This document shows, in pieces, positions 10,510 to 22,979 of a stretch of DNA of 64,000 nt. The stretch is from Candidatus Vesicomyosocius okutanii (GTDB lineage Bacteria > Pseudomonadota > Gammaproteobacteria > PS1 > Pseudothioglobaceae): assembly GCF_000010405.1 (NCBI RefSeq), contig NC_009465.1, positions 372,001 to 436,000 on the forward strand, written 5' to 3'. Within the stretch, counting starts at the first letter, position 1, and every line of letters starts with the position of its first letter. The notes beneath the pieces were generated by a model. That model was given only the letters and a program-made list of their open reading frames with translations. It was not told where the DNA came from and searched no databases. Made by a program: the position numbers and the translations under genes.

Positions 10510-11181
10510 TTAAAGTTTTTTAAAGTAATCTGCATGCGCTGCGAGTTCTTTTTTATTTGCATAAACAATTTTGATTTTGCCAATAGCATTGTTTATCCTG
10601 ACAATATTATTAGTATTATTGTCTTGTTCATTAATGGTTTTATCATTGCTAAATAAAGTAGATTGTCCGCCAGTCATTGCAAGATAAACTTGTGCTAGAA
10701 TTTGTACATCTAACAGCGCACCATGCACAGTTCTTGCACTTGAGTCAATTTTAAATCGCCGACATAAAGAGTCAAGGTTATGTAGTGTTCCAGGTCGTTG
10801 TTGTTTAGACAATTCTAATGAATCAATAATGGTACATTTATCTTCAATGCGTTCATTAATACCTATAAGTTTAAGTTCATGGTTCAGAAATCCAAGGTCA
10901 AATGGGGCATTATGGATAATGAGAGTTGTTTCTTTAATATAAGCTAAAAATTCTTCAACAACTTCTTTAAATTTAGGCTTTTTTGTTAAAAATTTATCAG
11001 TAATGCCATGGATGCGTACTGAGTCACCAACATTACGATTTGGTTGTATGTATTCATGATATTTATTATTTTTAGTGATTTGTCTATCTATAATTTCTAT
11101 ACAACCAATTTCAATTATACGATGACCTTCAGAAGGCTTAATCCCCGTAGTTTCAGTATCTAGTACAATTAGTCTTTCCAT
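10510..11181 (-). CDS. dnaQ: DNA polymerase III epsilon subunit (proofreading exonuclease)
   Basis: The 3'-5' proofreading exonuclease of the replicative polymerase. Exo I is DTETTGI (D8, E10), Exo II is the [13 protein letters not shown] region and Exo III includes [14 protein letters not shown], so all DEDDh catalytic residues are present. I chose the ATG at 11181, giving 223 residues starting [13 protein letters not shown] as in homologues. An ATG at 11214 adds 11 basic residues not expected in the family. The C-terminal tail that binds the alpha subunit is present but short. It diverges from rpoZ across about 70 bases. Confidence 0.95.
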   Translation of the reverse strand: MERLIVLDTETTGIKPSEGHRIIEIGCIEIIDRQITKNNKYHEYIQPNRNVGDSVRIHGITDKFLTKKPKFKEVVEEFLAYIKETTLIIHNAPFDLGFLNHELKLIGINERIEDKCTIIDSLELSKQQRPGTLHNLDSLCRRFKIDSSARTVHGALLDVQILAQVYLAMTGGQSTLFSNDKTINEQDNNTNNIVRINNAIGKIKIVYANKKELAAHADYFKKL

Positions 11182-11250
11182 CGAATATTTCTTAAACTTA
11201 TTTTTCGTGTACAATTATCTCATTTTATCATAAGTAATATTTTAAATATT

Positions 11251-11583
11251 ATGGCAAGAGTAACAGTCGAAGATTGTTTAGACCATGTAGAAAATCGCTT
11301 CGAGTTGGTATTGATAGCAGCAAAGCGTGCACATCAATTAAGTTCTGGAGGTTATAAACCATTATTAAATGCGGGTAAAGATAAGCCAACGGTAGTAGCG
11401 TTAAGAGAAATTGAGGCAGGATTGATTGACTCTTCAATTTTAAGTGAAATTTATGTAATAGATGAGCAATTATCAGCACAACAAAAAGTATTGGATAGTG
11501 TAAAAATGTCTGAAATTAAAGATGAATTATCAGTAACAGCTGTTGATAAAGTTATTGACGAGATAACAGAAATTGAAGAGTAG
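11251..11583 (+). CDS. rpoZ: RNA polymerase omega subunit
   Basis: A 110-residue omega subunit that binds beta' and helps RNA polymerase assembly. It starts [20 protein letters not shown] and continues with [12 protein letters not shown] and the [10 protein letters not shown] helix, all family hallmarks. The acidic C-terminal tail is slightly longer than in E. coli (91 residues). In many gammaproteobacteria spoT follows rpoZ; here only gene-free sequence and an acs scar follow, so any stringent-response synthetase must be encoded elsewhere or be absent. Confidence 0.96.
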   Translation: MARVTVEDCLDHVENRFELVLIAAKRAHQLSSGGYKPLLNAGKDKPTVVALREIEAGLIDSSILSEIYVIDEQLSAQQKVLDSVKMSEIKDELSVTAVDKVIDEITEIEE

Positions 11584-12061
11584 ATAATATTTAATTCATG
11601 ATGTGATATATGTCATTATTTATTAAAAATTTATTTGTTACTTTAGTTATTTATCATCCTAAATAGAACATTTTATTATTTTATGTATTCCAATATAAAG
11701 TTGGCTATTCTTATACATTTCTATCTTGTTTTTAGAAGATATGGGTTCGAACTAGTTCTTAGAGACTGAACCTAATGTTTTTGGTATAACTATAGTGATT
11801 AACTTTGCAGTTACTTTCTTAATAATGACTCTCACAGTGTCAATACCTAAATATGTTGTTAATTTATTTTGATAACTTGAAAATAATAATGTTAGATACT
11901 TTAGAAATTAAAACATAGAAAATGCACTATTAATTAGGTCTTATGTTAATGCTGATAGTTCAGAATTGTTTTTTAAAAAATATAATTTGCTTCATTATAA
12001 AATATGCTTGTATGCAGTTTTTACTTCTTAAATTATCTGTTATTTATCTAATCAGTAGACC
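11584..12061. other. Gene-free stretch after rpoZ
   Basis: About 480 AT-rich bases between rpoZ and the first recognisable codons of the acs remnant. An open frame from 11943 continues into the acs N-terminus (YDEVTYQNSI), but its first 40 codons have no match that I recognise. No terminator, tRNA or repeat is seen, and no part of a spoT gene could be recognised. Confidence 0.5.
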
Positions 12062-13416
12062 TAGCAAATCATCTATATATGATGAAGTAACTTATCAAAA
12101 TTCAATTGATGATAATAATTTATTTTTGGCATAGTAAGCAAGAGAATTTCTAGATTGTAAAAAAGATTTGAACTAAATTCTCTAATGCTAATTATATAAA
12201 ATCCTAATTTGATGGGTTTAAAGAGAGTGAGTTAAATATTATTTATAATTATATTGATAAACATTTATCAATACGTGCAAATTAAATAGCTGTCATTCTT
12301 GGAAGGTGATGGGCTTAAGTTAAGTTAATATTTACTTGTCAACATCTTCATGACGAGGCGGTAAAACTTAGCAATGGCTTTAAAACTTTAAGAGGTGAGA
12401 AAGGCGATCGATTTTACATTTATATTTTGATAATTTCACAAGTAAGTTATGCTATATTAGCTTGTGTTTGTATTAGTAGTGTTCATTCTATGGTATTTGA
12501 TTGCTTCTCATTAGAAGCATTAAAAAATAGAATTTTAGACTCTTAATGTAAGATGTTATTACTGACAATAAAGATACACGTAGTGGTAGAACTACCATGT
12601 TAAAGGTAAATTTTGATTAAACAGTTATTGGGTGTGATTGTATTGATAAAATGATTGTGGTGAAAATATAAAAGTAATGTTAATTAATAGTTTTAATACT
12701 GCATCGATAATCATCCGTACATTAATGGGGTACTAGTGGTTAACATGTTATTAACACCTCATGTTTGAGTTACGTATTTTGTGTATAACTGGTTAATCCG
12801 TTAATTCTTAAGCATGGAAGTGATATTATCATTCTATTAGGAAAAGCAAGTATCCTATGTTAATACTTGGCGGTAAGCATAAATAGGTAGTCATATGATT
12901 AAGCTTTTGGCTAGGACAAATGTGTACTTTGTACAAATGATTATCAATGTTTTATAAAGATTTATTTTTCCATATCTAGGTAAATAATTTTTAAGTGATA
13001 GGGCATATTAAGCTTGATGCTGATGGTTGTTATTGGATTATTAGGCGTGTAGATGATGAATGTAGTTAATATTTCTGGAGATTGTTTAGGTGTGGCAGAA
13101 ATTGAATCTACACTGATTTTACATAATAATGTTTCAAGAGGATGAAGTAGTGGATTATCCTTATGATATTAAAAATTATTATCTTGCAGGCGTTAATAAT
13201 GACCAATATTTATATAACGAGTTTGTTTAAAACTGAATTGGTTAAGTTAGTGTGATCCGTGAAATTAGATCTATTATTACTATAGATAAAATTCAATTTG
13301 TACCAGGGGTTACTAAAAACTCGTAGGGTGAGATTATGCGTAGGATTTTAAGAAAAATTTCACAAAATAATTATGATAATTTAGGCTATACTTCAACTTT
13401 AGAAAAGCTAAAATAA
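12062..13416 (+). pseudogene. acs: Acetyl-CoA synthetase, heavily degraded
   Basis: Fragments of AMP-forming acetyl-CoA synthetase appear in order in shifting frames. They are YDEVTYQNSI (about 12080), LNIIYNYIDKHLSIRA (12230), LHDEAVKLSNGFKTL (12345), GEKGDRFYIY (12395) and HSMVFDCFSLEALKNRI (12485). Then come YWIIRRVDDE (13030) and the C-terminal IMRRILRKISQNNYDNLGY (13337-13390), ending at TAA 13416. Stops and frameshifts interrupt it throughout. About 1.36 kb remains of a gene near 1.95 kb, so internal sequence was also deleted. Loss means acetate activation by this route is gone at this locus. The order and number of matches make the identity firm. Confidence 0.85.
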
Positions 13417-13458
13417 GCTTTTTTTCTTATTTGCTAGTTATAACTTTTCTTTGAAACT

Positions 13459-14118
13459 TTATTTTCTTAAGCATTGTTGAAGATAATTTATTCGCATATT
13501 CTTATTTAACGATATAACCTTGCCAAATACCTTGTATTCTAAGTTCATGGTATTTTTAATATTATTGCAGTAATTCTGTATTTCTTCAGAAGTGTAAGAG
13601 ATTAAGGTGGCAATACCAATAGCAGGTACAATAAGTCCTGTTACAACAATACTTGTTGATGCTTCTTTTAATTTTTTAATATGGGCAATGTTTTTTGTGA
13701 TTATGTTTTTGTTTTGTTCTTCAAAAATACCTTCTAAGTATTTAAGCTTTTCATCAGAGGTTTGTAATTTTTTTTGAATTGAAGTTAATAAATATTTTAA
13801 GTCTATTATCTCTATTCGAGCATTATTTATTTGTAAAATTTCATCATTTAAAACATGACCTTTGCTAGTTTCTAATGAAAGTTTATCTTGTGCTTTTTTT
13901 AATTCTGAATGTGTTTTGATTAATTGTTTATTGAGGTTCTCTAGCGTATCGCTATTCCTTATGGTAACAGGAAATTTTGCAATTTGTTTAACGTTGTATT
14001 CTTGTTTAAGGTTGCTGATTTTATTGTTAAGTTGAATAACTTGATTATTGTGGATAAAATAACCAATAATTAAAGTTATTATTAGAGCGATTGAGCTGAA
14101 TAATGATTTATTTTCCAT
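13459..14118 (-). CDS. Membrane-anchored coiled-coil protein of unknown function
   Basis: A 219-residue protein I do not recognise. A hydrophobic segment near residues 7-23 is followed by long charged helices with heptad-like spacing (about 25-150, rich in K, E, L, N). A second hydrophobic stretch (about 153-172, IVVTGLIVPAIGIATLISYT) precedes a C-terminal region with two cysteines. It looks like an envelope protein with a coiled coil between two membrane segments. It lies 41 bases after hemB on the same strand and may be co-transcribed. The intact frame amid surrounding decay argues that it is expressed. Confidence 0.65.
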   Translation of the reverse strand: MENKSLFSSIALIITLIIGYFIHNNQVIQLNNKISNLKQEYNVKQIAKFPVTIRNSDTLENLNKQLIKTHSELKKAQDKLSLETSKGHVLNDEILQINNARIEIIDLKYLLTSIQKKLQTSDEKLKYLEGIFEEQNKNIITKNIAHIKKLKEASTSIVVTGLIVPAIGIATLISYTSEEIQNYCNNIKNTMNLEYKVFGKVISLNKNMRINYLQQCLRK

Positions 14119-14159
14119 AATAATTTCTCAAAAAATTAATAATTTTGATGTAAGTATTA

Positions 14160-17059
<2,900 letters not shown>

Positions 17060-17194
17060 ATTTTTTATTAACTTAATTAAAAAATGATTGACTATTTGCT
17101 TAAAGCTCTTTAAACAGCATTGAGTTGGAGAATTCAGATTCTTGTTTATTGAAGCAATATTATATTAGGTATTATATTTTTTAGATATTGTAGA

Positions 17195-18445
17195 TTATAT
17201 AAATTTATTGATTAATTGTAATGTATTTTTTACTGCACCTTGTTTACTATACAAGTATTGTTGGGCGTTATATCCTAATACTTTGCATTGTTTTTCATCA
17301 TTTAGTAGCATTATAATTATTTTAAATAAATCACTCACATTTTGAATTAGAATAGCAGCATTTTGTTCTAGTAAATCTAATGATATTTCAGTAAAGTTAA
17401 ATGTGTTAGAACCAAATATAATAGGTTTAGCAAAAGCAGCAGGTTCAAGCATATTATGTCCACCAGTATTGCTTAAACTACCTCCCATGAAAACAATATT
17501 AGCAATATCAAAGTAGGACATCATTTCACCCATAGAATCGCCTAAAAGAATTTGAACATCTCGGGCAGGTTGGTTTTCTGAACGACGAGCAATATTTAAA
17601 TTAGCATTTTTAGCTAATTTATAGACTACATCAAAACGTTCTGGATGTCTTGGAATGATAACAAGTAAGGCATTAATAGCGTATTTATTTTTTGAGTATT
17701 CGTTAATAATTTGTACTTCTTCATTCTTATGGGTGCTGGCAAAAATAACAGTTTTACGTTTGCCAATTATTTTTTGTAATGCATTGCTTATTATTTTGTC
17801 AGGTGTTGTGTTTTGATCAAATTTAATATTATTAGTTATTACGACATAATCATTTCTAGCACCTAATTCAATAAAATTGTTAGCAGAATTTTGATTTTGA
17901 GCAGCGATTAAGCTGATCTTATTTAAGGTTTGTTTAACTAAATTAGAGGTAAATTTTTGGTATTTTTCTTTTGATTGTTGTGATAATCTGGCGTTGATAA
18001 GTAGTATTGGGATGTTTCTTTTGTTGAGTTCGTGGATTAAATTAGGCCAAATTTCTGTTTCTAATATTAGGCATATTTTTGGATTAATTTGCTTAATATA
18101 ATGCTTAATAATCAATGGTAAATCATAAGGAAAATAAAGATTAACTACCTTATCTCTATAATAACTGATAACTGCATCAGAACCTGTAGGTGTAGTTGTG
18201 GTAACTAATAATTTATGATTAGGGTGTTGTTTAATAAGTTGATCAATAATAACAATAGCTGCTTTAAATTCACCTATAGAAACACAATGCACCCAAATAA
18301 TAGGTTCTTGTATTCTAGTAATTAAGCCGAGTCGTTCATTAATTCTTTGTTTAAATTTAGGTGTTTTTATGCCTTTAATTATTAACCTTAGGATTATAAA
18401 TGGTAACAAAATATATCCTATTATATTGTAGAGACTTTGGTCCAT
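17195..18445 (-). CDS. waaA: 3-deoxy-D-manno-octulosonic acid (Kdo) transferase
   Basis: Transfers Kdo to lipid IVA in LPS inner-core synthesis at the inner-membrane face. The 416 residues have an N-terminal hydrophobic anchor (about 6-24) and a GT-B body. Visible landmarks include WVHCVSIGEFKAA, the LETEIWPNL motif, VIIPRHPERF, and FMGGSLSNTGGHNMLEPAAF near the donor site. Length is normal. It is convergent with thiC and overlaps the longest reading of obgE on the other strand, though not the obgE start chosen here. Confidence 0.95.
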   Translation of the reverse strand: MDQSLYNIIGYILLPFIILRLIIKGIKTPKFKQRINERLGLITRIQEPIIWVHCVSIGEFKAAIVIIDQLIKQHPNHKLLVTTTTPTGSDAVISYYRDKVVNLYFPYDLPLIIKHYIKQINPKICLILETEIWPNLIHELNKRNIPILLINARLSQQSKEKYQKFTSNLVKQTLNKISLIAAQNQNSANNFIELGARNDYVVITNNIKFDQNTTPDKIISNALQKIIGKRKTVIFASTHKNEEVQIINEYSKNKYAINALLVIIPRHPERFDVVYKLAKNANLNIARRSENQPARDVQILLGDSMGEMMSYFDIANIVFMGGSLSNTGGHNMLEPAAFAKPIIFGSNTFNFTEISLDLLEQNAAILIQNVSDLFKIIIMLLNDEKQCKVLGYNAQQYLYSKQGAVKNTLQLINKFI

Positions 18446-18498
18446 TTTGGAAGTGGTATAATATGGTTCATTATATTTTAGCGGTTTTGAAGTCCTTT

Positions 18499-19503
18499 AT
18501 GAAATTTGTTGATTCTGCCAGTGTCCGTATTGAAGCTGGTAAAGGTGGGGCAGGGTGTTTGGGCTTTCGTAGAGAAAGATATATCTCTGATGGCGGTCCT
18601 GACGGTGGTGATGGTGGTGATGGGGGTCATGTATATTTTCAAGGGCAAGATGGATTAAATACACTTAGTGAATTTTGTTTTAAGCGTTTGTTTAGAGCAA
18701 AAAACGGACAACCTGGATCAGGCCAAAATAAACGTGGAAAATCAGCGCAACATTTGACGGTAGAGATTCCATTGGGTACTAAGGTTTATGATCTTGTAAC
18801 TGATGAGTTAATTGGAGAAATGACTAAACATGAACAAACTATACTAGTTGCCAAGGGTGGCTTTCATGGTTTAGGCAATACACGCTTTAAATCCAGTATT
18901 AATCGCGCTCCTAGAGAAACTACGCCAGGTTTTCCAGGAGAGGTTCGTGAGATTGGTCTAGAGTTAAGCGTTATGGCTGATATTGGTCTTTTGGGTATAC
19001 CTAATGCCGGTAAATCAAGTCTGATTAGACAAATTTCAAGTGCAAGACCTAAAATTGCTGACTATCCATTTACTACGTTACATCCTTCGTTAAGTGTGGT
19101 ATCTTTCTGCGATAAGCATATTGTTATGGCAGATATTCCAGGACTAATTGAGAATGCTAGTAAAGGGGCAGGTTTGGGTTTTAAATTTTTAAAGCATTTG
19201 TCACGTGCAAAAGTATTATTGCATGTTGTGGATATTTTGCCAGTTGATGGGTCTGATCCAGTTAAGAATTTTTTAACCATTGAAAAAGAGCTTAAAAAAT
19301 ATGATCAAGAACTGGCCAATAAGGAAAAATTATTAGTGATTAACAAAATAGATTTATTGCCAGAGAAGGATAGGAATACTATGGTTCAGAGCTTACTAAA
19401 AGATATTTGTTATAAGGGAAAGGTTTTTAATATCTCTGCTTTGAATGGTTTAGGTTGTAAAGATTTAGTGGCTGGATTATTTAAATTAGTGTTAAGAAAA
19501 TGA
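18499..19503 (+). CDS. obgE: Obg GTPase (ObgE/CgtA)
   Basis: Ribosome-associated GTPase acting in 50S assembly and stress control. The ATG at 18499 (334 residues, MKFVDSASVRIEAGKGG) matches the family; an upstream in-frame ATG at 18400 lies in waaA antisense. The glycine-rich Obg fold (about 1-158) is followed by the G domain, with GIPNAGKSSL (P-loop), DIPGLIE (G3) and NKID (G4). The acidic C-terminal extension of E. coli ObgE is missing. The stop overlaps the proB start by four bases. The usual rplU-rpmA neighbours are not upstream. Confidence 0.96.
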   Translation: MKFVDSASVRIEAGKGGAGCLGFRRERYISDGGPDGGDGGDGGHVYFQGQDGLNTLSEFCFKRLFRAKNGQPGSGQNKRGKSAQHLTVEIPLGTKVYDLVTDELIGEMTKHEQTILVAKGGFHGLGNTRFKSSINRAPRETTPGFPGEVREIGLELSVMADIGLLGIPNAGKSSLIRQISSARPKIADYPFTTLHPSLSVVSFCDKHIVMADIPGLIENASKGAGLGFKFLKHLSRAKVLLHVVDILPVDGSDPVKNFLTIEKELKKYDQELANKEKLLVINKIDLLPEKDRNTMVQSLLKDICYKGKVFNISALNGLGCKDLVAGLFKLVLRK

Positions 19504-20270
19504 ATAAGCAAAGATGGGTAATTAAAATTGGATCTTCGCTTTTAACTAATGACGGTAAGGGCTTAGATAAAACTTTTATTGCTACTTTGGTAAAGCAAAT
19601 TAAAGAATTAAAGCAACAAAATATTGATATTATTTTGGTTTCAAGTGGTGCAATTGCTGAAGGTATGAAACGTCTAGGTTGGCATGGGCGTCCTGAAAAT
19701 ATACATAAATTACAAGCAGTAGCAGCAGTAGGTCAAATGGGCTTGATACAAACTTATGAAACTTTGTTTTCTCAGTATAATATTCACACTGCACAAGTAC
19801 TATTAACACATGTTAATTTAGCTAATACTGATCAAAGTAATAATATTTCTGCTACTTTAAATACATTATTAAATTTTGATATAGTGCCAATTGTGAATGA
19901 GAATGATACTGTTGCTACAGATGAAATTAAATTTGGTGATAACGATACTTTAGCAGCATTAGTGGCAAATTTGGTGAATGCAACTCAATTGGTTATTTTG
20001 ACAGATCAAGGTGGTGTTTATGATGCTGATCCACGTCAAAATGCTAATGCTAAATTGATTGATAAAATTCATGTGAATAACGAAAGATTAACACAAGTTG
20101 CTAATAGAGCAGGTGGGTCATTAGGCTCTGGTGGTATGTATACCAAAGTATTAGCAGCCCAAATAGTTGCTAAATCAAACGTGATTACTATTATTGCCTC
20201 AGGCAGACAAGCAAATGTTTTGTCTAAACTGTACGAAGGCGAACCTATTGGGACATTGATTTATTGCTAG
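19500..20270 (+). CDS. proB: Glutamate 5-kinase, short form without PUA domain
   Basis: Phosphorylates glutamate in the first step of proline synthesis. Its 256 residues cover the whole amino-acid-kinase fold: KIGSSLLTNDGKG, VSSGAIAEGMKRLG, VNENDTVATDEIKFGDNDTLAA and GSGGMYTK. It ends at GTLIYC, where the E. coli enzyme (367 residues) continues into a C-terminal PUA domain. PUA-less forms are known in other bacteria. It overlaps obgE by four bases and folK by seven, in a tight plus-strand operon. Confidence 0.95.
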   Translation: MNKQRWVIKIGSSLLTNDGKGLDKTFIATLVKQIKELKQQNIDIILVSSGAIAEGMKRLGWHGRPENIHKLQAVAAVGQMGLIQTYETLFSQYNIHTAQVLLTHVNLANTDQSNNISATLNTLLNFDIVPIVNENDTVATDEIKFGDNDTLAALVANLVNATQLVILTDQGGVYDADPRQNANAKLIDKIHVNNERLTQVANRAGGSLGSGGMYTKVLAAQIVAKSNVITIIASGRQANVLSKLYEGEPIGTLIYC

Positions 20271-20737
20271 CATATATTGGATTAGGGTCGAATCTTAATC
20301 ACCCTAAAAAACAAATTAAAAATGCATTGATTGCACTTAATTATACTAAAGGTATTAAGGTGGGGGGTTTATCAAATATGTATCAATCTAAGCCGATTGA
20401 CGGTTCAAAGCAACCTGATTATATTAATGCCATGTGTCAAGTTGATACACACTTAACTGCATTAGAATTGTTGCATGTTTGCCAAGATATTGAAATCAAA
20501 CAGCACCGTGTGCGCGAGAAAAAATGGAGTGCAAGAACCATTGATTTGGATATTATTATTTATGGTGTGCAAGTAATTGTTTCTACACAATTGATTATTC
20601 CACATCCGAAAATGATGAATAGAGCATTTGTATTGGTACCGTTAGCAGAATTAGAGCCTAATTTGAAGGTGCCAGTTTTAGGGCCTATTCAAAATTTAAT
20701 TGATAATTTAGATACTACTAAATTGGTTAAATTATGA
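20264..20737 (+). CDS. folK: HPPK, 2-amino-4-hydroxy-6-hydroxymethyldihydropteridine pyrophosphokinase
   Basis: Transfers pyrophosphate from ATP to hydroxymethyl-dihydropterin in folate synthesis. The 157 residues hold the opening YIGLGSNL, the KWSARTIDLDIIIYG signature and IPHPKMMNRAFVLVPL. It starts with TTG at 20264, inside the proB end, giving MLAYIGLGSNLNHP; no ATG gives a fitting N-terminus. Its stop overlaps the panB start by four bases. The folK-panB-panC order is a common gammaproteobacterial cluster. Confidence 0.95.
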   Translation: MLAYIGLGSNLNHPKKQIKNALIALNYTKGIKVGGLSNMYQSKPIDGSKQPDYINAMCQVDTHLTALELLHVCQDIEIKQHRVREKKWSARTIDLDIIIYGVQVIVSTQLIIPHPKMMNRAFVLVPLAELEPNLKVPVLGPIQNLIDNLDTTKLVKL

Positions 20738-21516
20738 ATATTGAAGCACTAAAGGTCTTTAAAGAATCTGGAGAAAAAATTACTTGCTTAACCGCTTATG
20801 ATGCTTCATTTGCATCAGTTTTTGATGCATGTGGCATTGATATTATTTTAGTGGGAGATTCACTTGGTAATGTCATTCAAGGTGACAAAAATACATTGGA
20901 TGTAAGTATGAGTGATATGATTTATCATATGCAAGCAGTTGCTAAAGGTACACAAAATGCATTAAGGATTGCAGATATGCCTTATCAAAGCTATACCTAT
21001 GCTGAACAAACTTTAACAAATGCTAAGCGTCTAATAATGGCAGGTGCACAAATGGTAAAACTTGAAGGTGGATGTGAACATGAAGCATCTTTTAGAATCT
21101 TACAAGGTAATGATATTTCTGTTTGTGGACATTTAGGTTTACAACCACAATCAGTAGTAGAAATAGATGGCTACAGAGTGCAAGGTAGAGGAAAACAAGG
21201 CGCTAATAAAATTATTAAAAATGCTTTAGCATTAGCTTCTTGGGGTGTTAAAGTAATAGTGTTAGAATGCGTACCTGCTGAATTGGCTAAACAAGTATCG
21301 CAATCTGTAAGTATCCCTATTATTGGTATTGGTGCTGGTTTGGATTGTGATGGACAGGTATTAGTAAGTTATGATATGTTGGGTGTGCATGTAAGGCATG
21401 TGCCAAGATTTGTTAAAAATTTCTTAACTGATAATGGTGATGTAAAATCTGCTGTTAATGCCTTTATCAAGGCTGTAAAAGATAAGTCTTTTCCAAGCAA
21501 GAAGTACAGTTATTAA
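20734..21516 (+). CDS. panB: 3-methyl-2-oxobutanoate hydroxymethyltransferase
   Basis: Makes ketopantoate from 2-oxoisovalerate, linking the valine pathway (ilv genes at 49-52 kb) to pantothenate. The 260 residues show CLTAYDASFA, LVGDSLGNVIQG, MVKLEGG and CGHLGLQPQSV, with IIGIGAGLDCDGQVLV near the end. Length is normal. It overlaps folK by four bases, and its last base is the first base of panC. Confidence 0.97.
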   Translation: MNIEALKVFKESGEKITCLTAYDASFASVFDACGIDIILVGDSLGNVIQGDKNTLDVSMSDMIYHMQAVAKGTQNALRIADMPYQSYTYAEQTLTNAKRLIMAGAQMVKLEGGCEHEASFRILQGNDISVCGHLGLQPQSVVEIDGYRVQGRGKQGANKIIKNALALASWGVKVIVLECVPAELAKQVSQSVSIPIIGIGAGLDCDGQVLVSYDMLGVHVRHVPRFVKNFLTDNGDVKSAVNAFIKAVKDKSFPSKKYSY

Positions 21517-22364
21517 TGAAGTTATGCTATCAAAATATTCAAATAACTGAGCTTGTTAACGATTGGCACGAGCAAGAGAAAACTATTGCGTTTATTCCTA
21601 CTATGGGTGGTTTGCATCAAGGACATTTATCATTAATTGATATTGCTAAACAAAAAGCTGATAAAGTTGTTGTTAGTATTTTTGTTAATCCAGCTCAATT
21701 TGATAAAAATGAAGATTTAGATAGTTATCCACGTTCACTTAATGCTGATTTAGTAGAATTAGAGGAAAATGTTGATAGTGTTTTTGTCCCAGATGTTAAA
21801 CAAATCTATCCTAATGGCATCAGTAAATATATTGATGTTGGTATGATTGGGCGCATTTTATGCGGTAAAACTAGACCGCATTTTTTTAATGGGATGATAC
21901 AGGTTGTGGAAATATTGTTTGAAATTGTACGACCTAATGTTGCAATTTTTGGTCAAAAAGATTACCAACAATTGTTAGTTATTAAGCAAATGGTTAAAAA
22001 TTTATCATTGGATATATGTATAGAATCTGGTGAAATCATTAGAGAAAAAAGTGGCTTAGCAATGAGTACTAGAAATCAGTATTTATCTGAAAATGATGCT
22101 AAAATCGCTGCTAATTTGTACAGGATATTAACCTATGTTAAGCATGAGGTTTTACAAAATAAAAAAATTGATGTGTTAAAAAAAATGGCAGAATCTGACT
22201 TAAAACAGCATTTTAAATTGGATTATCTTGAAGTGTTAGATGCAAATACCCTTAAACAAATTACTGATAATACGTGTCAAATTATTATATTATCTGCAGT
22301 ATTTTTAGGTTCTGTACGACTCATTGACAATATCATTTTCTTAAAAAAGGATAATTATGTTTAA
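21516..22364 (+). CDS. panC: Pantothenate synthetase
   Basis: ATP-dependent condensation of pantoate and beta-alanine. The 282 residues begin with the nucleotidyl-transferase motif PTMGGLHQGHLSLI (HxGH), followed by FVNPAQF, FGQKDYQQL and the late KSGLAMSTRNQYLS motif. It overlaps panB by one base and nfuA by eight bases. No panD is visible in the window, so the beta-alanine source is not shown here. Confidence 0.97.
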   Translation: MKLCYQNIQITELVNDWHEQEKTIAFIPTMGGLHQGHLSLIDIAKQKADKVVVSIFVNPAQFDKNEDLDSYPRSLNADLVELEENVDSVFVPDVKQIYPNGISKYIDVGMIGRILCGKTRPHFFNGMIQVVEILFEIVRPNVAIFGQKDYQQLLVIKQMVKNLSLDICIESGEIIREKSGLAMSTRNQYLSENDAKIAANLYRILTYVKHEVLQNKKIDVLKKMAESDLKQHFKLDYLEVLDANTLKQITDNTCQIIILSAVFLGSVRLIDNIIFLKKDNYV

Positions 22365-22935
22365 TATTACTGATAAAGCAAAAGTTTATATGGCTGATTT
22401 ATTTGCCCAACAAGATGAAAAAGACCTTGGCTTAAAGGTAGATATTGAAAAGGCAGGCACACCTGCTGCTACAGTTATTTTTAATTTTTGCTTTCCTAAA
22501 GAGTTGAGTAAAACGTATCAAAAATTTGAATATAAAGGGTTTGATGTCTATATTAATAAGTTAAATTTTGTATATTTAAAAGACTCAGAGGTTGCATTAA
22601 AAGATTCGAGTGTTGGTAAAAAGTTAATTATTACAGCGCCTAATGCCAAAGGCGAAGAACCAAAAGAAGATGCGCCTCTTGAAGAAAAAATAAAATACGT
22701 TATTGCTGCTGATATCACTCCTGGGCTTGCTTCTCATGGTGGTTTTGTTGAACTAGTTGGGATTACTAAGCAAATAGACGTTATTCTTAATTTTGGTGGT
22801 GGTTGCCAGGGATGTTCATCGGTTAAATCTACTTTAGAACAAGGTGTTGAGGCTCAACTTAAAGCACGCTTTCCAGAAATTAAATCTGTACGTGATGTTA
22901 CAAACCATGCAAATACTGATAATGCTTATATGTAA
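22357..22935 (+). CDS. nfuA: Fe-S cluster carrier NfuA
   Basis: Carries [4Fe-4S] clusters to client enzymes. The 192 residues combine a degenerate A-type carrier domain (about 1-100) with a C-terminal Nfu domain holding the CxxC in GGGCQGCSSVKST. Likely clients in this window include quinolinate synthase, ThiC and QueE. It overlaps the panC end by eight bases, though it belongs to a different process, so its expression may simply follow the operon. Confidence 0.95.
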   Translation: MFNITDKAKVYMADLFAQQDEKDLGLKVDIEKAGTPAATVIFNFCFPKELSKTYQKFEYKGFDVYINKLNFVYLKDSEVALKDSSVGKKLIITAPNAKGEEPKEDAPLEEKIKYVIAADITPGLASHGGFVELVGITKQIDVILNFGGGCQGCSSVKSTLEQGVEAQLKARFPEIKSVRDVTNHANTDNAYM

Positions 22936-22979
22936 GTAATATTTTATTGGGTTGACAATGTAGTGTAAACTTAACGGTT

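Noticed and set aside
11943-12134. A 63-codon frame after rpoZ as a new small gene
   Set aside because: Its last third (YDEVTYQNSI) is the start of the acs pseudogene, so it is a relic reading, not an independent gene.
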